This document shows, in pieces, positions 30,693-42,000 of a DNA stretch of 64,000 bases (positions within the stretch are counted from its first letter, which is position 1; each line of letters begins with the position of its first letter). The DNA comes from Phymorhynchus buccinoides. Lineage: Eukaryota > Mollusca > Gastropoda > Neogastropoda > Raphitomidae. The notes under the pieces are model-generated. The model made no database searches. It saw only the letters and a list, made by a program, of their open reading frames with translations, and was not told the origin of the DNA. The DNA lies in NCBI GenBank assembly GCA_017654935.2, contig CM065700.1:46382094-46446093 (forward strand). Reading direction: 5' to 3'. Made by a program: the position numbers and the translations under genes.

Positions 30693-32255
30693 ACTGCTGC
30701 TACTGCTGCTACTGCTGCTGATATTCAGTACTGCTACTGCTGCTACTGCTGCTACTGCTGCTGATATTCAATACTGCTACTGCTGCTACTGCTGCTGATA
30801 TTCAATACTGCTACTGATATTCAATACTGCTGCTGATATTCAATACTGCTACTGCTGCTGATATTCAATACTGCTACTGCTGCTACTGCTGCTGATATTC
30901 AATACTGCTGCTGCTACTGCTGCTGATATTCAATACTGCTGCTACTGCTGCTGCTACTGCTGCTGATATTCAATACTGCTGCTACTGCTGCTGCTACTGC
31001 TGCTGATATTCAATACTGCTGCTACTGCTGCTGATATTCAATACTGCTGCTACTGCTGCTGATATTCAATACTGCTACTGCTGCTGATATTCAATACTGC
31101 TGCTACTGCTGCTGATATTCAATACTGCTGATATTCAATACTGCTGCTACTGATGCTGATATTCAATACTGCTGCTACTGCTGCTGATATTCAATACTGC
31201 TGCTACTGCTGCTGATATTCAATACTGCTACTGCTGCTGATATTCAATACTGCTACTACTGCTGCTGATATTCAATACTGCTACTACTGCTGCTGATATT
31301 CAATACTGCTGCTACTGCTGCTGATATTCAATACTGCTACTACTGCTGCTGATATTCAATACTGCTACTACTGCTGCTGATATTCAATACTGCTACTACT
31401 GCTGCTGATATTCAATACTGCTACTGCTGCTGATATTCAATACTGCTACTACTGCTGCTGATATTCAATACTGCTGCTACTGCTGCTGATATTCAATACT
31501 GCTGCTACTGCTGCTGATATTCAATACTGCTACTACTGCTGCTGATATTCAATACTGCTGCTACTGCTGCTGATATTCAATACTGCTGCTACTGCTGCTG
31601 ATATTCAATACTGCTGCTACTGCTGCTGATATTCAATACTGCTGCTACTGCTGCTGATATTCAATACTGCTGCTACTGCTGCTGATATTCAATACTGCTA
31701 CTGCTGCTGATATTCAATACTGCTGCTGATATTCAATACTGCTGCTACTGCTGCTGATATTCAATACTGCTGCTGATATTCAATACTGCTACTGCTGCTG
31801 ATATTCAATACTGCTACTACTGCTGCTGATATTCAATACTGCTGCTACTGCTGCTGATATTCAATACTGCTACTACTGCTGCTGATATTCAATACTGCTG
31901 CTACTGCTGCTGATATTCAATACTGCTACTACTGCTGCTGATATTCAATACTGCTGCTACTGCTGCTGACATTCAATACTGCTGCTACTGCTGCTGATAT
32001 TCAATACTGCTGCTACTGCTGCTGATATTCAATACTGCTACTACTGCTGCTGATATTCAATACTGCTGCTACTGCTGCTGATATTCAATACTGCTGCTAC
32101 TGCTGCTGATATTCAATACTGCTACTGCTGCTGATATTGAATACTGCTGCTGCTACTGCTGCTGATATTCAATACTGCTGCTGCTAGTGCTGCTGATATT
32201 GAATACTGCTGCTGCTACTGCTACTGATATTCAATACTGCTGCTGCTACTGCCTC
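30693..32255. repeat. 28-bp satellite (GATATTCAATAC + TGC/TAC spacer)
   Basis: Roughly fifty copies of GATATTCAATAC separated by short TGC/TAC runs. The commonest period is 28 bp, with variants differing by steps of 3 bp because the triplet spacer expands and contracts while the 13 bp TGATATTCAATAC core stays nearly invariant. Confidence 0.97.
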
Positions 32256-32365
32256 TGTGACTATAAAGTACCTATGCCTAATAGTTCTGCTGCTGCTGCT
32301 GTTCTTACTACTGCTGATACTTCTCTGACCAGAATTACTTCTGCTTTTGCTACTATTGATACTAT

Positions 32366-32560
32366 TACAGTCAAACGTCTATTTTAAGAATACTAAAAAG
32401 TCAGGAAAAATCGGTCTTAAATTGGGGGTGGGGTGGGGGTGGTCTTATAATTGGTTTTATACATAAATTATAATAAAATACATTACATCTGTGCCAGAAA
32501 AGTCAGTAGTAATGAGAGGTCTTTTAATGGAGGGTCTTATAATAGAGGTTTGACTGTACT
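32366..32560. mobile_element. MITE with CAGTCAAACGTCTATT ends
   Basis: Left end ACAGTCAAACGTCTATTTTA and right end TAATAGAGGTTTGACTGTAC are inverted repeats, with GTCTTATAAT blocks inside. Probably Tc1/mariner-related, judging from the CAGT end next to TA. Confidence 0.65.
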
Positions 32561-33500
32561 TTGTCTACTTCTAGTCACAAAATACCCAGCCAAGTTCATC
32601 TTTTCATATCTTTATATCTTAAAACAACAAATGATTATCTAATATTTAATACCTATCTGAACTTATAAAATAAATACCCAACCAGATTACTCTCTTCATA
32701 TCCTCTCAATATCATTGTAAGCGACAAATGCTTTTCTATTACCTGGCATTCTATTGAATGGGCAGGCTGCCATCAGTGCCGATCTAATATATTTCTCAAA
32801 TCCTTTCTTATCCCATGCTGCGCATCTTCGTCTTTGAACCCCTGTCCATGTCAATAATTGCCGATAAACGGCAGGTGGACATTACTGGAAGAAGAAGAAG
32901 AAGAAGTCTTGGTTTTGGCTGTACATGGATAAAAGAGTTTGTTGTGTGACTTGAGTCTTGTAGAGTGCCGTGAGTTCCATTCTATAATATGCAGGTAAAA
33001 TGAAGTAACGTGAGGCCAATCTATGGCAATGGTTTTTTTGGTTTAAAAAAAAAATCTTGCCATTGATTACGCATTAGCTCCTGTGTGAAGTAGGGCTTAT
33101 GGAATTGTTCATGTCCGTCTGCTTCTAATTTTTCTTCTTCTTTGTTTGTCTGTCCACACAATGTCTTGTGAATCTTTGCTTAGAATAATGTTGGACGGAA
33201 GAATATTACCTACTTCCAGTTGATGAGTTTTCTTGAGTAACTCCAGTTGAACCTTAGCATAGAGACCACCAAACTGACTGAACAAAAAATGTCCGCAATT
33301 GCAAGATGGCTGTTGTATAACAGATTGCATTTCAGTAAAATAAAATAAAAAAGTGGAAAAGAGACTGAGTAAAACTGTCCTGGATTCCCATTTTTCAGGG
33401 TTGCAACGTATAACCTTGTTCAGTTGTTGACCTTGACCTTGACCTTTCACAAATTCGTTGACAGCCTTTGATTTGTTTGTTTATTTGTTTTGAGAACATA
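32561..33500. other. no gene seen
   Basis: Mixed sequence upstream of the MMAB exons. I looked here for the upstream MMAB exon (the one before 34,399) and did not find it. A (GAA)n run lies at 32,890-32,908. Confidence 0.45.
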
Positions 33501-33990
33501 CAGTGGAACCTCCCTTATAAGACGCCCACCCCACCCCCTTATAACTCCCTCCCACTTAAGACCTACTTCTCCGAGACACTGCCCTTCTTTGTAAGTATCA
33601 AAAGTAACTCCCTTATGCAACTCCCTCCCATGTAAGACCTACTTCTCAGAGACACTGCCCTTCTTTGTAAGTATTAAAAGTACCTCCCTTATGCAACTCC
33701 CTCCCATGTAAGACCTACTTCTCAGAGACACTGCCCTTCTTTGTAAGTATTAACATTACCTCCCTTATGACTCCCTCCCATGTAAGACCTACTTCTCCGA
33801 GACATCTGCCCTTCTTTGTAAGTATTAACAGTACCTCCCATTATAAGACTCCCTCCCATGTAAGACCTACTTCTCCCAGACATTGCCCTTCTTTGTAAGT
33901 ATTAACATTACCTCCCTTATGCAACTCCCTCCAACTTAAGACCTTATTTTGGATGATTTTTGTCAAGGTCTTAAAATGTCTGTTCCACTG
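33501..33990. mobile_element. MITE 'TTATAAGGGAGG' family with internal tandem expansion
   Basis: Ends CAGTGGAACCTCCCTTATAAG and AAAATGTCTGTTCCACTG are inverted. Between them, a unit of about 78 bp (CTCCCATGTAAGACCTACTT, then GAGACACTGCCCTTCTTTG) is repeated five to six times, where the copy at 30,295 has it once. Confidence 0.75.
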
Positions 33991-33994
33991 AATT

Positions 33995-34372
33995 ACCGTA
34001 CAAACTGGACTGTAAGCCGCACCTGTATATAAGCCGCATCCCTTAAAATGACAAAATATTAGGTATTTATTCACATATAAGTACAAACCAACACAAATAT
34101 AGAAATTCTCCTATCAGAGCATAAATATTGAATGTTCTCAGACACTTTAAGCATGAGATTTTAATCTATTGATTACCAAAACCAGTTTTGAGTCTAAAGA
34201 AGCTAAAAAATAAGCTGATGAATGTGGCCCAAAACAGATTTAATCATACTGATAAATGTAGAATGGGGAAAAAAAATCCACAGATAAGCCGCACCAGTCT
34301 TTAAGCCGCATGGGCCAAAGTTGAGGAAAAAAGTAGCGGGGCATATCGTCCGCATTTTGCGGTATTGCACAT
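33995..34372. mobile_element. MITE 'ATAAGCCGC' family, copy 2
   Basis: Opposite orientation to 8,680-9,056. Ends TTACCGTACAAACTGGACTG and CATTTTGCGGTATT, with ATAAGCCGCA repeats near both ends. It finishes 27 bp before an MMAB exon. Confidence 0.7.
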
Positions 34373-34398
34373 TCCATTTGACAATGATTTTGTTCCAG

Positions 34399-34458
34399 GC
34401 TTACCCCTTTGTCGAGAGAAGGAGAAATTGATCCGGAAACATTTACATTCATGAACAG
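34399..34458 (+). CDS. MMAB: MMAB penultimate exon
   Basis: MMAB is the mitochondrial cob(I)alamin adenosyltransferase, which uses ATP to make adenosylcobalamin for methylmalonyl-CoA mutase. The 60 bp exon lies between acceptor TTTTGTTCCAG and donor AG/GTAACC. Its single base G completes a codon from an upstream exon, then it reads LTPLSREGEIDPETFTFMN and leaves AG, which with the next exon's G gives Arg. This is the segment just before the PduO-family signature N-R-L-S-D-x-L-F. Upstream exons with the ATP site were not found; they are further 5' or lost in the gaps. Confidence 0.82.
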
Positions 34459-34657
34459 GTAACCTTTCAAGTTCCTCATCATGTTTTACTTTTAGCCTTG
34501 AATGTTGGCGTTTTACTCCAAAGGCTTTAATTATAGGGTGTCTGACATTTACCCTCCATCTTCGGGCCAACAGTAAAGTGAGACTGAGAGCTGTGTGAGA
34601 ACTGATTTTCTCCACCACTGGCAGCTTGTTTTACAGCTTAGTCTGTTAGAAAGCAGC

Positions 34658-34742
34658 CCCCCTCCCCCCTGTTGGGATGCCTGGGGTTCTTTTGAATAAA
34701 TTGCTCCCTCACCTTCTGGAAGCTCTGTGCTTGTAAGTGCTC
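34658..34742 (+). repeat. 'CCCC-GGGGATACCGG' repeat family, fragment
   Basis: Only the first 85 bp (CCCCTGTTGGGATGCCTGGG to CTCTGTGCTTGTAAG) is present, inside the last MMAB intron. Confidence 0.65.
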
Positions 34743-34883
34743 GAGACCTGGGCAGAGAATGTTCAGTATAAAGCCTCATTAAAGTGACGTCATAGTGGAG
34801 CGTTTGGAGCAGCAAAACATAAATGTCGTTGAGGGACATTTTGAACGATGAAATAATGTTTTTGTGGGTGTTATTTTGTGCAG

Positions 34884-34983
34884 GTTGAGTGACTTCCTGT
34901 TCACTGCCGCTCGCTTTGCTGCAATGAAAGAAGGAAGGGAGGAGCAGATCTACAGACGAACAGGCTCCAACAAAGAACAATGA
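34884..34983 (+). CDS. MMAB: MMAB terminal exon, 3' end amplified into a tandem array
   Basis: Acceptor TTTTGTGCAG opens the exon, and the frame from the previous exon continues as RLSDFLFTAARFAAMKEG, the strongly conserved carboxy-terminal helix of PduO-type adenosyltransferases, then REEQIYRRTGSNKEQ and a TGA stop at 34,981-34,983. The stop lies at the junction between the first and second units of the 56 bp array at 34,926-35,747, so the last 18 codons are the first repeat unit. The unit contains no GT dinucleotide, so no donor site can occur within it and this must be the last exon. The rest of the array would be 3' UTR if transcribed. Confidence 0.85.
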
Positions 34984-35747
34984 AAGAAGGAAGGGAGGAG
35001 CAGATCTACAGACGAACAGGCTCCAACAAGGAACAATGAAAGAAGGAAGGGAGGAGCAGATCTACAGACGAACAGGCTCCAACAAAGAACAATGAAAGAA
35101 GGAAGGGAGGAGCAGATCTACAGACGAACAGGCTCCAACAAAGAACAATGAAATAAGGAAAGGAGGAGCAGATCTACAGACGAACAGGCTCCATCAAAGA
35201 ACAATGAAATAAGGAAAGGAGGAGCAGATCTACAGACGAACAGGCTCCAACAAAGAACAATGAAAGAAGGAAGGGAGGAGCAGATCTACAGACGAACAGG
35301 CTCCAACAAAGAACAATGAAAGAAGGAAGGGAGGAGCAGATCTACAGACGAACAGGCTCCAACAAAGAACAATGAAAGAAGGAAGGGAGGAGCAGATCTA
35401 CAGACGAACAGGCTCCAACAAGGAACAATGAAAGAAGGAAGGGAGGAGCAGATCTACAGACGAACAGGCTCCAACAAAGAACAATGAAAGAAGGAAGGGA
35501 GGAGCAGATCTACAGACGAACAGGCTCCAACAAAGAACAATGAAAGAAGGAAGGGAGGAGCAGATCTACAGACGAACAGGCTCCAACAAAGAACAATGAA
35601 AGAAGGAAGGGAGGAGCAGATCTACAGACGAACAGGCTCCAACAAAGAACAATGAAAGAAGGAAGGGAGGAGCAGATCTACAGACGAACAGGCTCCAACA
35701 AAGAACAATGAAAGAAGGAAGGGAGGAGCAGATCTACAGACGAACAG
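34926..35747. repeat. 56-bp minisatellite derived from the MMAB last exon, 15 copies
   Basis: Units begin GAAAGAAGGAAGGGAGGAGC and contain AGATCTACAGACGAACAGG. Fourteen exact 56 bp steps from 34,926 to 35,710 and a final partial copy. Copies differ by few substitutions (for example GAAATAAGGAAAGG in units at 35,150 and 35,206). Because 56 is not a multiple of three, the reading frame rotates from copy to copy. Confidence 0.97.
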
Positions 35748-36010
35748 CAACTTTTAAAAAAACATGCACATAGCCAGAACACGCACGAACAGAAAAGAAA
35801 ATATGCACAAGTTAGATGGATGGGTAGATAAATGATTGTATGCATGCGCATGACGTGTGTGTATATGTGTGTGGTTGTGGGTGGGTGTGACCAAGAATTG
35901 TACGTGCGCACAGTGTTTAAAATAGTCGCATATTTTATTTTTTGGCTTTTCTACATACTATGTCTGTCTTCACCGTGTGTGTGTGTGTGTGTGTGAATAT
36001 GCTTATTGAC
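35748..36010. other. no gene; TG-rich
   Basis: TGTGTG runs at 35,857-35,880 and 35,975-35,995; otherwise nothing recognisable. Confidence 0.5.
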
Positions 36011-36330
36011 ATTCTTCTTCTTCGATCGCTGAGACAGTTTCTTATCAATTATGAGCGCAGATGCGTCATGCTGCCGTTATGAGCCTAAGTAAGAAATAAT
36101 TAGGCCCAGTATGTCCGACTTCGGCTGGAGGAAATCTTTTTTGAAAGTTTTTATTTGAAAAAAGGCAGGAGAATGGACCAGCCAGGCAGAAAGATAGTTC
36201 ATGACAGCAAGCAGAGGGAAAAGGCAGAGTCAAAGAGAGTGACCGATTAGAGGAAGTTACAAGCACAGAACTTCCAGAAGGTGGGGGAACTATTTTCAAA
36301 AGACCCCCGGTATCCCCACTGGGGGGGATC
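36011..36330 (-). repeat. 'CCCC-GGGGATACCGG' repeat family, copy (full length)
   Basis: Runs from the TTCTTCTTCGATCGCTGAGAC end to CCCCCGGTATCCCCACTGG on the plus strand, i.e. a complete minus-strand copy. Confidence 0.85.
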
Positions 36331-36404
36331 TTTGACATAATAACACTTGTTTTTGTAGGAAGTTTTTCATTCATACAATTTTCTAATATTGAATTTATGT
36401 CATG

Positions 36405-36552
36405 TTTTTTCCAGTTTCAATGTACTATTATGGATTTTTCCAGTTTCAATGTACTATCTGGATTTTTCCAGTTTCAATGTACTATCTGAATTTTTCCAGT
36501 TTCAATGTACTATCTGGATTTTTCCAGTTTCAATGTACTATCTGGATTTTTT
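36405..36552. repeat. 28-bp tandem repeat, five copies
   Basis: Unit CCAGTTTCAATGTACTATCT plus GGATTTTT; starts at 36,411, 36,440, 36,468, 36,496 and 36,524. Confidence 0.9.
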
Positions 36553-37061
36553 CAAAGAGCACTTTCGTTTGCTAATTTATCAGCTATTTTATTCCAATAA
36601 ATACCACAATGTGATGGAATCCAGCAAAACTCTACAAAAAATCCTTTAGCCATGATATAATGTATCATGGATTTGATATAAAAAATCAAGTCTCTCCTAA
36701 TGTTTACATTCCAGTTCTGTAAGCTATAAAGGACATATTTTTAGAGTCAACGCAAAATAGAACGCTGTAAATTGCCATATTAACATCAGATATCCAAGAT
36801 AAGACCATAAGGATCGCATACAGTTATGCGGTATAGGCCCTATACAGAAAAGTCTTTTCGTAAACAAAATGAGTCTAAGTTAGTTTTAAATCAGGGATCA
36901 CAAACCCAGCTCCTGTATAATAAGATTCTAAAGCTGAGCCATCTGTGTATGATGTGGATATGTATTTTTGACGTGTCGTTTTGCTTCTTTCTACTGATAT
37001 TAAATGGATATGATCATCTTTTTTTCAGAGTCGTATAATCCATATCAGATTTTGGAGAATT
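36553..37061. other. A/T-rich, no gene seen
   Basis: No exon or repeat recognised. Confidence 0.5.
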
Positions 37062-37097
37062 GGTGTGTGTGTGTGTGTGTGTGTGTGTGTATTATAT

Positions 37098-37154
<57 letters not shown>

Positions 37155-37171
37155 TGTGTATGTGTGTGTGG
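37062..37171. repeat. (GT)n(AT)n microsatellite
   Basis: GT repeats run into AT repeats and back to GT. Confidence 0.95.
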
Positions 37172-37204
37172 AGTACATTATGCATAACATTGCATTTAAA
37201 ATAA

Positions 37205-37530
37205 ATAGCCATTTTACACTCCTTCCCGTTCACTCAGGTCCTCAAACACAAAAACTTCTGAAAGTTCCAAAAAATAAATCTAAGATCATTTGGTGACCGC
37301 AGTTTCAGTTTCAGTGCCCCTGCTGTTTGGAATTCCCTCCCAGTCGATCTCCGCCATGAACCAACTATCTCTACTTTCAAAGCTAAACTCAAGACTCACT
37401 ACTTTCAAAGCTCATTCTTCGGTTTGTAAATTTTTCCTTCTTGATCTTGTACCTGGGTGAATGATTGGGTAATAATGTCTTGTGTGACTGCGAGGTGTAA
37501 AATACTTATAGAAAGGCACTATAGAAACCC
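37205..37530 (+). mobile_element. LINE ORF2 3'-end remnant with 3' tail
   Basis: The frame reads FGDRSFSFSAPAVWNSLPV and then STFKAKLKTHYF with a stop, the standard end of non-LTR reverse transcriptase ORFs (S-x-x-x-P-x-x-W-N-S-L-P). The following sequence, ending in AAGGCACTATAGAAA, looks like the 3' UTR. The 5' part is missing, as is usual after incomplete reverse transcription. Confidence 0.8.
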
Positions 37531-38513
37531 CCCACAAAAAACTAACACCGCTTACATTTAAAGCGCAGAAGGAAGGGAATGATAAAAAATAAATAAAAAA
37601 TACATGGGTTTGCACACACCTGTAATGTCTCCTCGTCTACTATTGCACAGCAGCACAAACACAGAAGCATATTCAAATATATTTTCGTGGTTGGGGAAAG
37701 ACTGCTTGTGGGTCGTTTTTGTTTGGCCCTGATTTTGGTTTTATAGGCAAAAGTTGATCATTTTTGGGGGAGGGACCCAATTTACAACAACATTAACAGG
37801 CCAGAGGCATTGTTGAAGAAGAAGTCGTCTTTTAGTGGCAAAAGTTAATTTTATTGTAATCATTAGCGTTAGGGGCTGGATTTCATCAGTACTACTAGTT
37901 CACCGCCGTTAAGTAACGACTTAATGTTTTAGATTAGCCTTACACTAGTACTGTCCCAAAAGGGTTGATGTCGAGTTATTAATGTGGAGCATGTTGGAAA
38001 AATATTTTTCCGTGACTGAAGATTTAAAAAGTTTTAATACCTTTTGTGGTTCAGTTGGCCAATTTTAAATCCTTTTTTTTTTTGAGATACATTTTACACA
38101 GTAAGGTTATTGTCAAAAGTGATGCCATAACATTTATGTGACACCACTTCTGCAATTTTGTGCCTTCCACACATGGTGGAAATGGGTGAGACAGTCATAT
38201 TTTGTCGCTTTTGCCTTTTCAGTGGTTGCAGTGATTCATTGACGAACATTCTCGTAGAGCTCGGTAGGTTTGAAAGGACATGACTAGGATCACCGATTAC
38301 TTGTAACAGTGGTATCACTTTAGCCTGTTTGAATTATGAGGAAACCAGATTGTAAAGATAACGTCAATGTTATGACAAAACTGGGTGAGGCGACTTTTAG
38401 GATGTATGCTGTCTTAATTAATTCCAAACCTATCCAAATCTCTAGATCTGGACTGTTTTAAATGTATTAGACAATTGGCTATTTCATGAACTGATATTGA
38501 ATTGCTGGGATGC
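37531..38513. other. no gene seen
   Basis: A/T-rich unique-looking sequence without recognisable exons. Confidence 0.5.
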
Positions 38514-38635
38514 CCCCCATAATCCACAACCACCCCATCCCCCACCCCCCAACCCACCCCACCCCACCACCCCCCCCCCCTGCCCACCCACAAGATCCTA
38601 CCTCCCCCCCCCCCCCTACCCCCCCCCCCCAAAAA
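38514..38635. repeat. C-rich low-complexity tract
   Basis: Mostly CCCCACC and C runs. Open frames of Pro or Gly are artefacts. Confidence 0.9.
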
Positions 38636-39153
38636 GTGCTGACGAAATATTTGTTGCGTTATAGCAGAAATGTTCTAAAAACTTCAAGGTTGTTGTTCGT
38701 TTGTTCTATCATTTTTGATAATCTTTGAAAATATAATATTTGGAAAAATGAAGGTTCAAAGTCATCTGGCTTGAGAGTTCAATTTATACAGTTCTGTATT
38801 TGTCTAGATGCGATCCTGTGCGTTGAATTGTTTCTTGGTTAAAAAGGTTTATGCTTTCCAAATCCTTGCCATTTTTTGAAATTTTGTGAAGAAGATACCA
38901 ATTTTTGAAAAGTATGTTTTTTTTAGCACTTAAACACTCCAAACATCAATACAGATAGATGATGTCCTATACTAATTTACTATTCAGATAACGACAAACA
39001 ATATCAACAAGAAGAGTAGATTATAACATCATGGAAAAATAACTTTGTACCATAATAAGAAAACAAGACCTGTGACATTTTTATCCATAAAATCATCGAA
39101 AACAACTGATTTATGAGCTGTAAAGAAGTGCTTAAGTTTCATCAAAAGTTTAC
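38636..39153. other. no gene seen
   Basis: A/T-rich sequence, nothing recognised. Confidence 0.5.
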
Positions 39154-39548
39154 GGTGCGCACCGGTTTCGCATTTATTGCCGTTTCGAATACTGCCGCTT
39201 TCGCAAAATAAAGCGATTCACATACTGTCCGGCCTTCGGCATACAAGCGTTGTGTGACATGGCATTTCGCATAATAATTAGAAAGTTAGGCGATAGGTTA
39301 GGAGATAGTAAGAAAGTAACAGAAAAGTCACGTAGAGTGCATTAGCATACCTGCAAGAGGTGCATAATGTTATGCGAAAAATAAATGGCAAAAAAAAAAA
39401 AAAAAAAAAAAAACCCACCCCCCGTTTATGCGAACTGCAGGTTTTTTTTTTTGACAGACACTCGACTTTTGCCAGCCCCGCGGCTCTGATCTGATCAAAG
39501 GATTATTATGACGTGTAAAACACGCATTATGCGAACCGGTGGGCACCC
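39154..39548. mobile_element. MITE with GGTGCGCACCGGTTTCGCAT ends
   Basis: The left end GGTGCGCACCGGTTTCGCAT and right end ATGCGAACCGGTGGGCACCC are imperfect inverted repeats. Internal motifs TTTCGCATAAT and ATGCGAACTGCAG repeat the end sequence, and a 20-odd A run lies at 39,391-39,413. Confidence 0.65.
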
Positions 39549-40794
39549 AAAGTTTCTTATTTTCTTTCTTGAAATTAATCCTTTGACAAAAAAAAAATAA
39601 AGCATTAAAATTTTTATACAGCATTTGGTCGATTATAAAAGTACTGCGGAAAACCGAAGATATCTATTTTCTTTCACATTGAAAAAGGGACAAATAAGGA
39701 GAACTCCTCTGGCACATTCATGTACATTACACTTTTCACCGATTCTTTCACTTCTGGGTATATTATCATAGCGACATTTTATTTGAATAGCAAGTTATTA
39801 CTATTGTGAAAATTTATAGAATGGTAAACACATAAACAAAACAGTAGAATTGGTTTATAACAGAGTAGTATTCACGCGAATCACGTGGGGGCGGGACGAG
39901 GGAAAAAGATGAGAGTTACGTTTTCGGTGTCAGCAGGTCGTCCGGAGTAAGCTTATTGTTTTGTTTCAACAAAAAAAAAAAATTCTTCTTCTATAATCCT
40001 CCGGTTGGTTAAGAGTAATTATATTTATATTATTTGGATATTATTCTAGTCACAGGGACTATCTGTGGAAATTCGTGATGAACTGCGTCACGCTAAAGTT
40101 CGCAAAAGGTGCTGCATTACTAGTAGACCAAATCCAACAATTTTTTTTTTTGATGTTGTCTGGGGGGGGGGGGGGGGGGGCACAGGCGTCTATCGTCGTG
40201 GTTGAGGGGTGTTGTTGAGCATACACTGTTTGGGGTTTCTATCTTTTTCGTATCTTGGGAATGGGAAAGAAAAAGGGTTGGTTGGGGGGGGGAAAATGAA
40301 GCTTTACTAGTCATATTACCAATTTGGCAAATACCAGGCAGTCGGTGAATTTCTCCTTACCCGTACTTATTTAATATTGCATCATCTACGTTCAAAAAAC
40401 CACCTGCCAGCTTGGAATTTCTTACGTGAGGTGGGGCAGGCGTTAAAGCGCTCACCAGTACGCCACACTCGTATACGAGGCTAGATTGCGAACAGGCACT
40501 AGCTTTTAAGTCCCCCTTACGATAGGATTTCTGCACGTTCCCAGTCGAACAAATTTTCCCTGTCAAATCTAGAGAAAGGAAAAGGGCCGCGGAGGTCCTG
40601 GAATTCGAACCAAATCTCGCACGGGTTACTTCACGCTATGCCAGTCAACGCTCATTTTACACATATTGGCAAGGCGAACGTTCTTAACCACTCTGACACC
40701 TTCTTCTGTGCACTAATTAGAACCCTCTAATCATCTTGTTATCAGGACCAGGAATATGTAAATGTTCTCAATCCCTCTCCCCTTTTGCTACCTC
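39549..40794. other. no gene; possible decayed SINE pieces
   Basis: 40,049-40,075 (TAGTCACAGGGACTATCTGTG) resembles the 3' block of the SINE at 184-552, and 40,590-40,712 contains GGAATTCGAACC and a later TAACCACTCTGACACC, like a reversed tRNA-type head. The pieces are too diverged to be sure. A G run lies at 40,162-40,180. Confidence 0.35.
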
Positions 40795-40980
40795 CAACGC
40801 CCCGCCACCCTCCCCTGCTCCAGCTTACCCCTCCCTCCTCCCCTGCACTCCCCTCCGCCCCTCCCCCATTCTCCCCCCACCCCAACCTCACATTTCCCCC
40901 AATCCCCCGTCCCGCCGCGAATCCTCACCTGCCTACCATCTCTTCCCGCCTCCTCGTCCTCTTCATCCCCCCCCCGCCAA
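40795..40980. repeat. C-rich low-complexity tract
   Basis: CCCCTCC/CCACCC mosaic; Pro/Ser-rich frames are artefacts. Confidence 0.9.
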
Positions 40981-41318
40981 CAAAAATGAGAACAGATAAA
41001 GTTCACCTGACGAGTTGATGTACATTTAAAACAATGTAATTTCAAGGTTGCCTTTCGGTTATCTCTTGCGTAAGGAGTGACCCGATATCAATTCGCACTA
41101 TCATGCTCGCGAGTCTTATGTCCCAATTTGCAACTATACTAGGTGTTGTGGTGGAGTTGCACGGTTTCTAAGGGAGGTAAGATTAAATAGCTTTCCTTCG
41201 ATTGCCCGTTCTGTCGTGGGGTGTGTGGTGTGTGTATGCTGTGAGTGCGGCGTGTGTGTGTGTGTGTTGCGTCCCCCATCCCATTTTATTTTAAAAAACT
41301 CCGTATCTTCCTTTTCAG

Positions 41319-42000
41319 TTTCGATGATGTCTGATATTCCCAGTGATATAAAAACAATAGGTCAATGTATACTACTGACTTTCGTCCATACATTTGTTTC
41401 CGATATAGTCTGATATTCCTCAGTGATACAAACCAAAATAAGGTTCAAATGTTATACTACTGACTTTCGTCCATAACATTTGTTTCGATGATGTCCTGAT
41501 ATCTTCCTCATGATAAAAAACAATAAGGTCAATGTATAATTACTGACTTTGTCATACATTTTGTTTCGATGATGTCCGTGGATAGTCCTCAGTGATTAAA
41601 AACAATCAAGTAAAGTAAGGTCAATGTATTACTTATACTGACTTTCGTCCAGACATTTGTTTCGAGGATGTCGCTGATATTCCTCGTGATAAAAATTTCT
41701 ATTAGTTTTTAAAAAAATACAATAAGGTCAATGTATTTTTTTTTTTTTTTGACTTACTGACTTCGTCAACATAACATGTTGGTGTCGAGGCTAGTCCTGT
41801 GATATTACTCCTCAGTGATAAAAAAAAAATTAAAAAAATAAAAAAAACAAGAAGGTCAATGTATACTTACTGACTTGGCGTCCATACCACTTTTGTTTCG
41901 AGGATGTCCTAGATATTGCCTCAGTGATTTAAAAAAAAAAAAAAAAACAATTAAGGTCAATTGTATACTTACGGAGCTTTCGTCCATACATTGGTTTTTA
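41319..42000. repeat. degenerate 80-100 bp tandem repeat
   Basis: About seven copies of a unit with AGGTCAATGTATACT, ACTGACTTTCGTCCATACA, TTGTTTCGATGATGTC and TGATATTCCTCAGTGAT. Copies differ by many one-base insertions and by A-run lengths, which looks like poorly corrected long-read sequence near the contig end. Confidence 0.8.

Noticed and set aside
30693..32255. Regularly spaced identical words, reminiscent of a CRISPR array
   Set aside because: The spacers are themselves TGC/TAC repeats, the genome is animal and there are no cas genes; it is a satellite.
33109..33450. 113-codon minus-strand frame
   Set aside because: No family resemblance, no splice context, and it lies in repeat-rich intergenic or intronic sequence upstream of the plus-strand MMAB exons.
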